Shown: positions 17,342 to 27,357, counted from the first letter of the stretch. The stretch: DNA of 64,000 bases from an uncultured Sphingobacteriales bacterium (GCA_937991535.1 CALKHN010000117.1:1-64000); one strand, 5' to 3'. Notes: generated by a model from the sequence alone, not told the origin. Made by a program: numbers and translations.

Positions 17342-20300
17342 ATGAAGAAAGTCCAGGAATTTAAAAGAATAAAGCGGTTGTTATTTCTTTTAGCTGCTAT
17401 AAGTTATTTATTTCCGGTTACTTTTCTATATGCACAAACGGATTTACCTACCATTATCAAACCTTCACCCGAAACATCTGCTTTATTCCGGTTCCAGGAT
17501 TATCCTATGGATTATTCTACAGGCTTGCCTCAAATAAGCATACCTATTTATGAAATTAACAGTGGAAGCTTAAGTGTACCTGTCAGTATAAGTTATCATG
17601 CTTCGGGAAGAAAGGTATATGACAGGGATGGCCCTGTTGGAGTTGGCTGGAGTTTAAATACGGGTGGATCAATATCAAGAGTAATTCACGGGTCTGTAGA
17701 CTTTGGGACAATTTCAACAGGAACATATGCATTCCCATATCCATTTAAACTTGATAATTTAAATAATGTGGATGATATAACATATCTGCAAAAAATCATT
17801 CATTTAAATGATGCCGGTTGTGGTTCGTTACCATGGACCGATTCAGAGTATGATATATTCTCTTATTCCATTGGAAACAATAGTGGCAAATTTTTCTTTA
17901 AGGATGTCAATGCAGTTAAGACGCCGGTATTCATTCCCTATAAACCATTTAACATGACAATCAGTTATACATCGACAGGGCTGAATAGCATTGATATTAT
18001 AGATGATAAAGGTGTGCTTTATCAATTTAGTCCGGGAGAAACATATAGTCAGAATAGTCAGTTCGCGACTTCTGCTTGGAGGCTTACCAGGATAATCTCC
18101 GCAGATAAAACCGACACCATTTCTTTTTCTTATACAAACGGAATTGAAGAAAGGACTTCTATTAACCGAACGGCTACTCTTAAAGACGCATGGAATATGC
18201 AGTCCGAGCCCTATCCGTTGGATTATTTATCCTACGGGGAAAGTACAACTGAAGAAGAGTATTCTGTATCAAGGATTTCCGAGATTACATTTAAGCAGGG
18301 GAAAGTGAAGTTTAATTTGGCAGCCGGCAATATAAGAATTGATAATATTCAAATATTGAACCTTAACAATGAGGTACTTAAAACCATCCAGTTCAATACT
18401 TCTGTTGGTTACAGCCAGTCTGTGCTGGGATATGCTACTTATAAACTGGACAAGATTTCGTTTAAAGACAAGTTTGAAAACACCGCAAAAGAATATTCAT
18501 TCGAGTATTACCCACTCGTCAGTTCAAACGGGCAAATCAATGCCCGCCATAGAGACTGGTGGGGATACTACAATAATTCAGGTGTAAATGAGACTGTTCC
18601 GAAATATACCAATCTCCCTTATGAGGGTACCGGGGGTACAGGTACCATAAATCTGGGAAGTTTATCAAACAACCGTGAACCGAGTTTGGAACCTTTGAAA
18701 AGCTGTGTGCTGAAGAAAATAAAATATCCAACTGGCGGCACTACAGAATTTATTTATGAACTCAATAAATGTAAGCTCTATGGGTCTTTAGGATCCACCA
18801 TAGACGGACCAGGTTTACGGCTGTATCAGGTTAAGTCAACAAGCGGATCCGGGCCCGAAATGATCAAAACATACAAATACGGAACTGGTGAGTCCGGATA
18901 TGGGAGTATTGATTTAATACCTGATATCACTAATATGGCAACAGAAACCAAAGTAGGTTTTATGGCAGGTCCGTATCCCTGGGATCCGCAGCGGGCCGGA
19001 AGCTACCGGCAAAGAATATTTTATTCCGGCTTCATACCTGAGCTAAGTGAGTTGGCTGAACGACCGGTTATCTATACCGAAGTAGCCGAATATGACGGTA
19101 CAACAACTTCAAATGTTGGTAAAATAATTTACAAATACGACAACAATACGTGGGCAGCCTCCGGTATGCCGGCTTTAACTTCGCTTACTATACCCCGGAA
19201 ACATATTTATAATTACAATTACTGGAATAATCCGTCGCTGATCGCCAAAGAAGAATACAAATGGGTAAGCGGAACTACATATCAATTGGTGAAAACTACA
19301 ACCTATAACTATACATCAACGGTAACTGAAAATGTGAAAGGACTACATGTTCAAAGAGTTTGTTCGGTACCTCAGACGGGATATGGATATGCAATACGAC
19401 CGGGAGAGACAACCCCATCACAAGTTTGTAGTGAACAATTTGCACTTTACTCCAATACCAATAATCCACTTGGGTTAGCAGCGCCGCTTTACACTTTTAA
19501 TGATTACCAAATCCCTGTAGGGAATAAAAACATGATGTCATCAACTGAAACCATATACAACAGTGGGGGCACAAGCATAACCAATGTTATAACGAATGAA
19601 TATAATAATAAGCAGCTCATTTCAAAAATCACTTATACCTCATCTAAGGGGCTTTCAATGGTAGTTGAAACAAAATACCCGTTTGAATATACCAGCAACA
19701 GCGTATTAACACAAATGGCAACGCTCAATATGCTCAATTACCCGGTGGAGCAGTTTGAATTTGTAAACTCGGCCCATAAAAAAAGTACCCGAACAGCATA
19801 TTTCAATTGGGGCACTACACCTGCAAGAATTGCACCCAAGACCGTTGAAGTAAAAAATGGGACCGGTTCTTACGAAACTAGGCTTCGGTATACCGCATAT
19901 GACCAGGAAGGGCATGTGCAGACCGTTTCAAATGAGAATGACATTTTACATTCTTATGTTTGGGATTATAAAAATGTATACCCCATTGCCCAGGTTATAA
20001 ACGCAGCCGCAACAGACATTGCATATACTTCTTTCGAAGCAGATGGCAAGGGAAACTGGGCATTTACAGGAACATCGGCTGTAAATTCAACTGCGCCCAG
20101 CGGTAAAAAAGCGTATACGCTCGGTGCAAGCATAACCAAAAATGGGCTAAGCACCGCTACTACTTATATTGTCTCTTACTGGAAAAGAAGCGGGGCAGTT
20201 GCTGTAAATGGCACAACGCCTATTACAGGCAAAACCATCAATGGCTGGACCTACTATGAGCATAAGGTTGTAAATCCATCAGGCGGGCTGATAACGGTAT

Positions 20301-21007
20301 CGGGTACAAATGGTGTTATTGATGAGCTTCGGCTGTATCCTGCCACAGCCCGGATGACTACTTTTACTTATGAGCCCCTGATCGGTATGACCAGCCAGTG
20401 CGATGCAGGCAACCGCATTACCTATTATGAATATGATAACATTGGAAGACTAACATTGATCAAAGACCAGGACAAAAACATTTTAAAACGGATTTGCTAT
20501 AATTATGCAGGACAGCCTGAAAGCTGCCCCCCTTTTGCCAATGTTAGTATTAGTGGAAATTTTAAGCGTAACAATTGTACAGGCTGCCAGGCAGGGTCAT
20601 CTGTGACTTATGTTGTTCCGGCAGGCACCTATACTTCATCAGTCAGCCAGGCTGCTGCCGACCAGCTTGCCCAGGATGATGTGGATACCAACGGGCAGAC
20701 TTATGCCAATGCGCACGGAACTTGCGGTCCACCTCCCAATGCGGGCGCCAATTCGGTAAACATGACTTCAGATAATATAACCCTGATATTTACCAATACT
20801 TGTACGTATGCTAATTATTACTATTATCTCAATCCCAATAGCAGTGCATCCTTTGGACCTTTTCCATCGGGTACCTACACGGTATACCTGTCCTCATCGG
20901 GACCGCATACTTTTATCGTAAACGGGTATTCCCAATCCGGCAGCAGCAGTGTTAACTTTTATAATGTAGTCATTAACGGCGGAGCATCAGTGCAGGTCAC
21001 CAACTAA
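17342..21007 (+). CDS. SpvB-like/RHS repeat protein with DUF5977 domain (locus A, gene 2)
   Basis: About 1221 residues. The start at 17342 gives a good signal peptide (KRLLFLLAAISYLFPVTFLYAQ); a TTG six codons upstream is less likely. The first 130 residues resemble the start of SpvB/TcB-like RHS proteins: alternating strands with LPQISIPIYEINSGSLSVPV and SYHASG, then VGVGWSLNTGG. YD-type repeats run through the middle (YSFEYYPL, YEYDNIGRLTLIKDQ at about 1038). A DUF5977 domain follows at about 1073-1131 (Cys-rich start, SQAAADQLAQDDVDTNGQ, YANAHGTC). It has no RHS core DPxGL and no toxin tip, so it is not a toxin itself. In Tc toxins a similar protein forms half of the cocoon that holds the toxin. 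Here it would be a helper for the RHS protein two genes downstream, which is inference. Confidence 0.75.
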   Translation: MKKVQEFKRIKRLLFLLAAISYLFPVTFLYAQTDLPTIIKPSPETSALFRFQDYPMDYSTGLPQISIPIYEINSGSLSVPVSISYHASGRKVYDRDGPVGVGWSLNTGGSISRVIHGSVDFGTISTGTYAFPYPFKLDNLNNVDDITYLQKIIHLNDAGCGSLPWTDSEYDIFSYSIGNNSGKFFFKDVNAVKTPVFIPYKPFNMTISYTSTGLNSIDIIDDKGVLYQFSPGETYSQNSQFATSAWRLTRIISADKTDTISFSYTNGIEERTSINRTATLKDAWNMQSEPYPLDYLSYGESTTEEEYSVSRISEITFKQGKVKFNLAAGNIRIDNIQILNLNNEVLKTIQFNTSVGYSQSVLGYATYKLDKISFKDKFENTAKEYSFEYYPLVSSNGQINARHRDWWGYYNNSGVNETVPKYTNLPYEGTGGTGTINLGSLSNNREPSLEPLKSCVLKKIKYPTGGTTEFIYELNKCKLYGSLGSTIDGPGLRLYQVKSTSGSGPEMIKTYKYGTGESGYGSIDLIPDITNMATETKVGFMAGPYPWDPQRAGSYRQRIFYSGFIPELSELAERPVIYTEVAEYDGTTTSNVGKIIYKYDNNTWAASGMPALTSLTIPRKHIYNYNYWNNPSLIAKEEYKWVSGTTYQLVKTTTYNYTSTVTENVKGLHVQRVCSVPQTGYGYAIRPGETTPSQVCSEQFALYSNTNNPLGLAAPLYTFNDYQIPVGNKNMMSSTETIYNSGGTSITNVITNEYNNKQLISKITYTSSKGLSMVVETKYPFEYTSNSVLTQMATLNMLNYPVEQFEFVNSAHKKSTRTAYFNWGTTPARIAPKTVEVKNGTGSYETRLRYTAYDQEGHVQTVSNENDILHSYVWDYKNVYPIAQVINAAATDIAYTSFEADGKGNWAFTGTSAVNSTAPSGKKAYTLGASITKNGLSTATTYIVSYWKRSGAVAVNGTTPITGKTINGWTYYEHKVVNPSGGLITVSGTNGVIDELRLYPATARMTTFTYEPLIGMTSQCDAGNRITYYEYDNIGRLTLIKDQDKNILKRICYNYAGQPESCPPFANVSISGNFKRNNCTGCQAGSSVTYVVPAGTYTSSVSQAAADQLAQDDVDTNGQTYANAHGTCGPPPNAGANSVNMTSDNITLIFTNTCTYANYYYYLNPNSSASFGPFPSGTYTVYLSSSGPHTFIVNGYSQSGSSSVNFYNVVINGGASVQVTN

Positions 21008-21019
21008 ATCATACAGATC

Positions 21020-21559
21020 ATGCAGCATTTACTTTTTTTACTATTTCTCGGTTCGTTTTTTTCCGGCGATACGCCCTACCAGATCAGCTTTGAAAGCATA
21101 CAAGGTAATACCATTCATTTGTCTGAACTAAAGGGGCAAAGGATCCTGGTCATTGCTTTTGACGGCGAACTGCCGGATACCCGACATTTTCTCTCTATAG
21201 ATTCCCTGGCAAAATCCGACCAGGTAAAGACCCGCCTCATTCTTGTTCCGGCAACTGACCTGGGTGAGCTGCAGCAGCAACTGGCTAAAGATGCGCTGAT
21301 CAGCCGCCTTGCATCCATTAATAAAAAAGGAGTGATCATCAGCCAACCCATGCCGGTGAAAAAAAACGCGGGAGAAAAACAGCACCCGCTTTTTAAATGG
21401 CTTACCCATGTAGAGGAGAACAGTCATTTTGACCGCGATGTGGAGCAAAGCGGCCAATTGTTTATGATCAGTGAGCAGGGAGTGCTTTACGGGGTGCATG
21501 ACAAACAGCTTCCTGCAGCGACGCTCAAAGAAGTGATGACACAAAAGATAAAACAATAG
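21020..21559 (+). CDS. Periplasmic glutathione-peroxidase-like fold protein without the cysteine (locus A, gene 3)
   Basis: A 179-residue protein with a short signal peptide. The order of elements follows glutathione peroxidases: ISFESIQGNTIHLSELKGQRILVIAF (strand, turn, KGQ-like helix start), then a VPATDL strand and HPLFKWLTHVEENSHFDRDV, matching the family segment before the carboxyl strand, then GQLFMISEQGVLYG. The peroxidatic Cys expected after LVIAF is missing (FDGELPD) and the mature protein has no Cys, so redox activity is not expected. It lies 12 bases after gene 2, in the same place as the unrelated-looking 153-residue gene of locus B. A structural or chaperone role in the operon is inferred. 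Confidence 0.55.
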   Translation: MQHLLFLLFLGSFFSGDTPYQISFESIQGNTIHLSELKGQRILVIAFDGELPDTRHFLSIDSLAKSDQVKTRLILVPATDLGELQQQLAKDALISRLASINKKGVIISQPMPVKKNAGEKQHPLFKWLTHVEENSHFDRDVEQSGQLFMISEQGVLYGVHDKQLPAATLKEVMTQKIKQ

Positions 21560-21616
21560 CCCAATCCAGCGCAATGAGTCTTTAAGCTAATCCCTGTATA
21601 ATCACATGCTATTTTT

Positions 21617-24600
21617 ATGAAAGTATTTTTTTATTCCATACAAGGCCGTTTATGTTGGAACCTTCTACTGGTTGCATTTTCTCCCCTGGCGCTTTATGCC
21701 CAGTCTCCCCGCACAATACCCAACAATTATTCATCGGGAGCACCCGTCAGTTATATCCGTACCTGGGATGCTAAAGCGCCAGAGCAAAACGCCAATACAT
21801 TAATAACGCGCAGCGTGCGCGATGTGCAGCAGACCACCCAATATTATGACGGGCTGGGCCGCCCGTTGCAAACGGTGCTTAAGCAAGGTTCCTGGTCAAC
21901 AGGAGGAACAGCCGTGGATATGATAAGCATGACAGAATACGATGCCTATGGAAGAGAGCCTTTCAAATACCTGCCCACGCCTTCCACTGCTACCGGTAGC
22001 ACAAAGAATGACGGCAGCTTCAAGCTGGACCCCTTTGCCCAGCAGGCTGCTTTTTACGGAGGTCCCGGCTCACCTGTAGCCGGGCAGGAAGAAACTTTTT
22101 ATTACGGTGAGACGCGCTTTGAACCCTCACCACTGAACCGGGTAACCGAAGTTTTTGCACCGGGTAACAATTGGGCGGGTACCACCGGTCAAACGCTGGA
22201 GTCAGACCGCAAATCCGTCAAAACAAAATACTATGCCAATACTGCAACTGATGTGGTGCGGATATGGAATGTTGACATCGGATCCTTTGGCAGCCTGAGC
22301 ACCTACAGCACCCCGGGCACATACCCGGAAGGGGAGTTGTATAAGACCATCAGCATAGACGAGCAGAACCAGCAGGTTGTTGAGTTCAAAGACAAGGAAG
22401 GCAAAGTAGTCCTAAAGAAAGTGCAGCTTACAGCGGCCTCCGATGAGGGCACGGGAAAAGACCATGACGGGTGGCTATGCACCTATTACATTTACGACGA
22501 CCTGAGCAACCTGCGTTGCGTGGTACAGCCCCGTGGCGTGGAACTGTTAATTGAAAATAGCTGGAACATAAATGCATTGGACGGAGACATCTTAAAGGAG
22601 CAATGCTTCCGCTATGAATATGACCAGCGCAACCGCATGATCATTAAAAAAGTGCCGGGTGCAGAGGAAACATACATGATCTATGACGACCGCGACAGGC
22701 TGGTATTTACGCAGGACGCCAACCTGCGCCAGCAGGGCAAATGGCTCATGCAACTGTATGATGCATTGAACCGGCCTGCGGTCACGGCTTTCTATAGCAG
22801 TGGCAGCACTTTTTCCGGGTTGCAAAGCCTGATGAGTGCTTCGGGCGGAAATAACGGCACTGTAAAACAAAAAGATGTGAGCCATGTTCCCACATTTATT
22901 GACCTGAACCAGTTAGATATATTAACGGTAACCTATTACGATGATTATAGCTGGACAGGATTATACGGAACCACATTGTTCGGCAGCAAGGACAACAGCT
23001 TTGACAGCTATTTCCCAGCTGCATCCTCCACCAGCTTTCCCTATCCCCAGTCCCTTACGCAGTCTAACCAGACCCGCGGACTGCTTACCGGCGTGTGGGA
23101 TAAAACCGGTCCTGGGCTGCTGACCGTGAACTTCTATGACGATAAGGGCAAGGTCATCCAGACAAAAAACTACAATCAGACCGGCGGCATAAACATCACC
23201 ACCAATCAGTATAGCTTTTCGGGACAATTGCTGCAAACGGTATTGCGGCACGAGAAAAAGAGCACCAATCCGCAAACCTACACTGTGGTAACCAAAATGG
23301 ACTATGATGATCTGGGTCGCTTATTGAATATAAAAAAGAATATAAACAGCACAGGTGAAAACACAATTGTAAGTAACAGCTACGATGCCCTCGGCCAGCT
23401 AAAGAAAAAAACTGTTGGCAGTAAAAAGAACCCTTCTACCAATACTTATTACAGCCCCCGCCAACCCTTGCAGGAACAGGCTTATGAATACAATATCCGG
23501 GGCTGGCTGCTCAATGTGAACAAGGGGTATATGAGCAATGCCAATGCCAACCAGTATTTTGCCATGGAGCTGGGCTATGACAAAAATGCCAGCTATGGAG
23601 CGTTTGCCCCGATATACAACGGTAATATAGCCGGCATGCTGTGGAAGAGCGAAGGCGACCAGGAAAAGAGAAAATACGATTTCACATACGATGCGGTCAA
23701 TCGCCTTACGGCAGCAACGTTTACTCAATACGCATCAGGCTCCGGGGAAAGCGCTACATTTGACAACAGCGCTAATGTAGATTTCTCGGTGAGTGGTCTT
23801 AACTATGATGCTAATGGGAACATCAAAGCTATGACACAGAATGGGCTAAAGCTCAATACGTCCGTTCCCATAGACCAATTGACTTATACCTACAACAGCA
23901 GCAGCAATAAGCTACTCAAAGTGGTGGACGGTGTAACTGCTGACAATAAATTAGGTGATTTTAAAGACGGCGGCAGTGGCTCAGCCGACGATTACAGCTA
24001 TGATGTCAACGGCAATCTTACCGCCGATTTGAACAAGGATATCAGCAGCATTACCTATAATTACCTGAACCTGCCCCAAACCATTACCGTAACCGGCAAG
24101 GGTACCATCACCTTTACTTATGATGCAGGAGGCAATAAGCTCAAAAAGAAAACAGTGGAAACCGGCGCTACGGTTACCTATGGCGGCACACCATACTCCA
24201 CTGACATTACTACTACCACAACCTATTATACAGGCGGCTTTGTGTACGAAAGCAAATCCTACAGCAACGGTACATTAAATACGAACCTGGATTATAGCGA
24301 TAAGCTGCAGCTTGCCGCTCATGAAGAAGGCCGCATAAGACCCTTATTCAGCAGCGTTTCGTCTACCCCGACACCGTCCGGCTTTGAATACGATTACTTT
24401 GTAAAAGATCACCTGGGTAATGTAAGAATAGTGCTTACCGAAGAAATCAAACAGGATATTTACCCGGCTGCCACCCTGGAAGGAGATATCAACACGGACG
24501 GCAGTCCCAATGCAGTATTTAAGGAGAAAGATTATTACACTATAGAACCTGCTAAAATCGCACTCAAAACAGATGCTACCGGTATTACCAACTATCCCAA

Positions 24601-26089
24601 TCATAACGGCAACCCACCGGTGAACAATAACCCTAACAGCAACGTAACAGCCTACAGCGGGAAACTGTACAAGCTGAAAGCCAATACATCTGAAGGCGTA
24701 ACCGGTTTGGGCATCACTTTAAAAGTAATGGCAGGTGATAAGATAGATATATTTGGCAAAAGTTATTATTTCACTAATGTAGCCAATGGCGCCACCAATA
24801 ACAAAGACATTACAACGCTTAGTATTCTTGCCGGTTTGCTGGGCGGACCTACCGGTGGTACCGCTGCAGCGGCACATGGCGGTGTTACTGATATGCAGCT
24901 CAATGCGTTCACAAATACTACTGATGGCATTGCAGCGCTGTTTAGTGATCAACTGGATGAAGTACCCAACAATTCATCCAAGCCAAGAGCATTTATCAAC
25001 TATATCTTTTTTGATGAGCAATTTAAAAGTGTAGCCAGCGGATTCGACCCTGTAGGCAACAACAGTGTGGTCAAGCCCCACCATCTGCAACAAAAGGTTG
25101 CACCTAAAAATGGATATGTGTATATTTATGTCAGCAACCAAAGCCAGGTTGACGTGTTCTTTGATAATTTACAGGTGATACATACCAGGGGCGCCATATT
25201 GGAGGAAACGCATCATTATCCGTTCGGGTTGACAATGGCAGGAATATCCTCAAGAGCTTTAAACAACTCTCCTGTTAATAGGTATAAGTTTAATGATGGG
25301 ACGGAATTAGAGAATAAAGAATTTAATGATGGAAGTGGGTTGGAATGGTATGCTACTGACTTTAGAAGTTATGATCCACAAATTGGAAGGTTCCATCAAA
25401 TTGATCCCATCGCTGATATGTCAGAAAGTTGGAGCCCCTACACTTTTGCTAACAACAATCCTTTATTTTTCAATGATCCCCTTGGGTTAATGGCTGATAC
25501 AACAATAAAGCCAGTAACACCACCAGTAGTTACACCTAACCCAGATGAACCGGATAAGGGCAGTGAATTAGCGAAGGAAAAAGTATTGAATGAAGTCATA
25601 GTAGCCAGCACTCTGAAAAAGAAGAGTAGTAGTTTTTGGAGTGGAGTACTTGATGTTGTTCAAACGGGTATAGATTTGGTAGGATTAATTCCTGTGGTTG
25701 GTGAAATAGCAGATGGGGCAAATGCCTTAATTTATTTAGGGAGAGGCGATAAGACAAATGCAGCATTAAGTGCTGCCGCAATGGTACCTATTGCAGGATG
25801 GGCGGCTACAGGCACAAAGCTTGTAGTTAAAACTGTACAACTCACGGCGAAAACAAGAAAAGCAAGTCAGGCATTAAAACTTGCTGAAAGAATATTAGGT
25901 AAAGGGTACAAAGAAATTTCACCGGGAGTATTTAGGAGTGCCGATGGGTTAAAACAATTTAGAATGACAGCAAGTGATTTAGCAGGGAAAGGAATGCCAG
26001 GTAATGCTCCGCATGTTCATATTGAAACATATGACCCAAGAAATCTAAATGTACCTACAAAAAATTATCATATACCAATTGTAGATTAA
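21617..26089 (+). CDS. DUF6443 RHS repeat protein with carboxyl toxin tip (locus A, gene 4)
   Basis: A 1490-residue polymorphic toxin. The signal peptide ends at about residue 29 (FSPLALYAQ). DUF6443 follows (YIRTWDAKAPEQNANTLITR, TQYYDGLGRPLQT). YD repeats run to about residue 1100. The segment FEYDYFVKDHLGNVRIVLTE and the RHS core GRFHQIDPIADMSESWSPYTF ... FNDPLGL (about 1257-1292) mark the self-cleavage site before the toxin. The tip, residues about 1293-1490, has a hydrophobic pre-toxin stretch (VGLIPVVGEIADGANALIYLG) and ends with GVFRSADGLKQFRMTASDLAG and a PHVHIE motif, like the polymorphic toxin type 17 (Ntox17) family. That family match is from memory and moderate. DNA becomes clearly AT-richer from about 25230, where the tip begins. 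Two small genes follow as immunity candidates. Confidence 0.85.
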   Translation: MKVFFYSIQGRLCWNLLLVAFSPLALYAQSPRTIPNNYSSGAPVSYIRTWDAKAPEQNANTLITRSVRDVQQTTQYYDGLGRPLQTVLKQGSWSTGGTAVDMISMTEYDAYGREPFKYLPTPSTATGSTKNDGSFKLDPFAQQAAFYGGPGSPVAGQEETFYYGETRFEPSPLNRVTEVFAPGNNWAGTTGQTLESDRKSVKTKYYANTATDVVRIWNVDIGSFGSLSTYSTPGTYPEGELYKTISIDEQNQQVVEFKDKEGKVVLKKVQLTAASDEGTGKDHDGWLCTYYIYDDLSNLRCVVQPRGVELLIENSWNINALDGDILKEQCFRYEYDQRNRMIIKKVPGAEETYMIYDDRDRLVFTQDANLRQQGKWLMQLYDALNRPAVTAFYSSGSTFSGLQSLMSASGGNNGTVKQKDVSHVPTFIDLNQLDILTVTYYDDYSWTGLYGTTLFGSKDNSFDSYFPAASSTSFPYPQSLTQSNQTRGLLTGVWDKTGPGLLTVNFYDDKGKVIQTKNYNQTGGINITTNQYSFSGQLLQTVLRHEKKSTNPQTYTVVTKMDYDDLGRLLNIKKNINSTGENTIVSNSYDALGQLKKKTVGSKKNPSTNTYYSPRQPLQEQAYEYNIRGWLLNVNKGYMSNANANQYFAMELGYDKNASYGAFAPIYNGNIAGMLWKSEGDQEKRKYDFTYDAVNRLTAATFTQYASGSGESATFDNSANVDFSVSGLNYDANGNIKAMTQNGLKLNTSVPIDQLTYTYNSSSNKLLKVVDGVTADNKLGDFKDGGSGSADDYSYDVNGNLTADLNKDISSITYNYLNLPQTITVTGKGTITFTYDAGGNKLKKKTVETGATVTYGGTPYSTDITTTTTYYTGGFVYESKSYSNGTLNTNLDYSDKLQLAAHEEGRIRPLFSSVSSTPTPSGFEYDYFVKDHLGNVRIVLTEEIKQDIYPAATLEGDINTDGSPNAVFKEKDYYTIEPAKIALKTDATGITNYPNHNGNPPVNNNPNSNVTAYSGKLYKLKANTSEGVTGLGITLKVMAGDKIDIFGKSYYFTNVANGATNNKDITTLSILAGLLGGPTGGTAAAAHGGVTDMQLNAFTNTTDGIAALFSDQLDEVPNNSSKPRAFINYIFFDEQFKSVASGFDPVGNNSVVKPHHLQQKVAPKNGYVYIYVSNQSQVDVFFDNLQVIHTRGAILEETHHYPFGLTMAGISSRALNNSPVNRYKFNDGTELENKEFNDGSGLEWYATDFRSYDPQIGRFHQIDPIADMSESWSPYTFANNNPLFFNDPLGLMADTTIKPVTPPVVTPNPDEPDKGSELAKEKVLNEVIVASTLKKKSSSFWSGVLDVVQTGIDLVGLIPVVGEIADGANALIYLGRGDKTNAALSAAAMVPIAGWAATGTKLVVKTVQLTAKTRKASQALKLAERILGKGYKEISPGVFRSADGLKQFRMTASDLAGKGMPGNAPHVHIETYDPRNLNVPTKNYHIPIVD

Positions 26090-26094
26090 ATAAT

Positions 26095-26316
26095 ATGAAA
26101 TTAAAATCAGTAGTTCCAATAATAGGTGAAGATGAAGTGAAATGGCTTATCATAGAATCTGATGAAGATGATACAAATGGTTTTTTTATTTATTATTATA
26201 TGAACGATAACGCTGCATATGATACATGGCACAAAACTCTTGATGATGCTTTTGAAGCGGCTTATATGCAGTATGGTATTATGAGGGAAAATTGGGAGGA
26301 ATTAACAGATGCATAG
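26095..26316 (+). CDS. Immunity protein candidate for the locus A tip
   Basis: A 73-residue very acidic cytoplasmic protein (IIGEDEVKWLIIESDEDDTNG, then DDAFEAAYMQYG) starting 5 bases after the toxin gene. A small acidic protein directly after an RHS tip is the usual place and kind of a cognate immunity protein, with its charge suited to cover a basic nuclease tip. No named family is recognised. The next gene starts 8 bases before this one ends. Confidence 0.65.
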   Translation: MKLKSVVPIIGEDEVKWLIIESDEDDTNGFFIYYYMNDNAAYDTWHKTLDDAFEAAYMQYGIMRENWEELTDA

Positions 26317-26842
26317 TCAAAGAATTTTAGTTGTAGCAGTATTTTGTTTTTTGGGTTTTAAATCTGTGTTTGCACAACAGCTTGAAAAGAGGAAAGTCCT
26401 ATCACAGAAAGTTGAAGTATTACTGCCTTCGGAATTTAAGCAAATGGATATGAATACGATTACGTTGAAGTATCCAAATGAGGGGGGCAGACCCAATGAG
26501 GTTTATACAAATAGTAATAGTTCCGTGAATTTAGCCTTTACTCATTCTGCTAAAAAAACAACTACAAGCGATATTAAAAAATATACCGATGAAATAGTTA
26601 ATGTTCTAAAGCAACGTGATGTAACAGTATTAGATCAAAAGCAAGTAAAAATAAATGGAACAGATTGTTTTATCATCCAATTTTACTCAAAGGCATTGAA
26701 TGGAACTATTTATAACAAAATGTTTTTTACTGTATTAGAAGGAAGATTATTAATTGGAAGTTTTAATTGTACTTCTTTGATGGAAAGTATATGGAAAAGT
26801 AAAGGTGATGAAATAATTGAGTCCATAAAATTGTTAAAATAA
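26309..26842 (+). CDS. Secreted protein after the locus A toxin, possible second immunity factor
   Basis: A 177-residue protein with a signal peptide (ILVVAVFCFLGFKSVFAQ). The mature part has the strand pattern of small PsbP/DcrB-like periplasmic proteins (KVEVLLPSEFKQMDMNTITLKYP, CFIIQFYSKALNGTIYNKMFFTVLEGRLLIGSFNC split over two strands). The fold suggestion is low confidence. It overlaps the preceding small gene by 8 bases and is followed at once by a terminator, so it closes the operon. It could be a periplasmic immunity protein or an ordinary passenger. Confidence 0.6.
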   Translation: MHSQRILVVAVFCFLGFKSVFAQQLEKRKVLSQKVEVLLPSEFKQMDMNTITLKYPNEGGRPNEVYTNSNSSVNLAFTHSAKKTTTSDIKKYTDEIVNVLKQRDVTVLDQKQVKINGTDCFIIQFYSKALNGTIYNKMFFTVLEGRLLIGSFNCTSLMESIWKSKGDEIIESIKLLK

Positions 26843-26849
26843 CAAAGAA

Positions 26850-26872
26850 GCCCGGCAGCGCCGGGCTTTTAC
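26850..26872 (+). terminator. Rho-independent terminator of locus A
   Basis: GCCCGGC at 26850-26856 pairs perfectly with GCCGGGC at 26860-26866 across a three-base loop, followed by TTTT. It begins 7 bases after the stop codon of the last locus A gene and defines the operon end. Confidence 0.85.
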
Positions 26873-26892
26873 ATTTACAGAGCAGCGATATT

Positions 26893-27003
26893 TTATTGAT
26901 AGAAGTCTTTAAACTTTTTATTGGTAGGCATTTTATCAATGAGCTTAAAGATAGTTAGCCTGTCTTCTTCGTCAAGCTGTTGTATGAGCCGTAATGCTGG
27001 TCT
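26893..27003 (-). pseudogene. Carboxyl remnant of an XRE-type regulator
   Basis: The minus frame ending at 26893 reads LRLIQQLDEEDRLTIFKLID, then KMPTNKKFKDFYQ and a stop. This resembles the carboxyl helix of small Bacteroidota helix-turn-helix regulators (a QLxEEDxxxIFxxID type segment). Nothing upstream restores the DNA-binding part; past about 27003 the sequence changes to a dispersed repeat. A similar remnant lies near 50 kb and complete relatives near 39 kb. Confidence 0.45.
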
Positions 27004-27029
27004 CGTGGTTTGACAATGAACATACGAAT

Positions 27030-27140
27030 ATCAATGATTACGCGTTCCTTCCTGCTGTTTTTTGTTGTGTATGCAGGGCAGGTAATGTAGGCGGCTTACC
27101 AACAACAGAAGCATAGTCCGTTACGAAGCATACGTCTGCT
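27030..27140. repeat. Dispersed hairpin repeat, copy 1
   Basis: TTGTTGTGTATGCAGGG near 27062 is followed about 20 bases later by TACCAACAACAGAAGCAT and then a CATACGT motif. The same series recurs at 38893-38975 with about 75-80 percent identity by eye. TTGTTG and CAACAA arms can pair as a hairpin. The rest of the 26873-27357 gap shows no gene apart from the XRE remnant. Confidence 0.6.
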
Positions 27141-27357
27141 TTGCTGGAAGTTACCCATATAAGCGGAGATCACTTTAATGAGTTGCTTTGTTCTCGGGCA
27201 GCGTATCAATCTCTTTAATTTATCATGCAGCAGGTAGTAGGCTCAAAAAGATAAGATAACTAAAATCCAACGCCGGCCCCGTCCGTCTAAAAAGCAAAAT
27301 CTTACCTCAGCTTTTTATTTTTCCGCTGCACTACCAGCAACCAATAACGCTGAAAAA

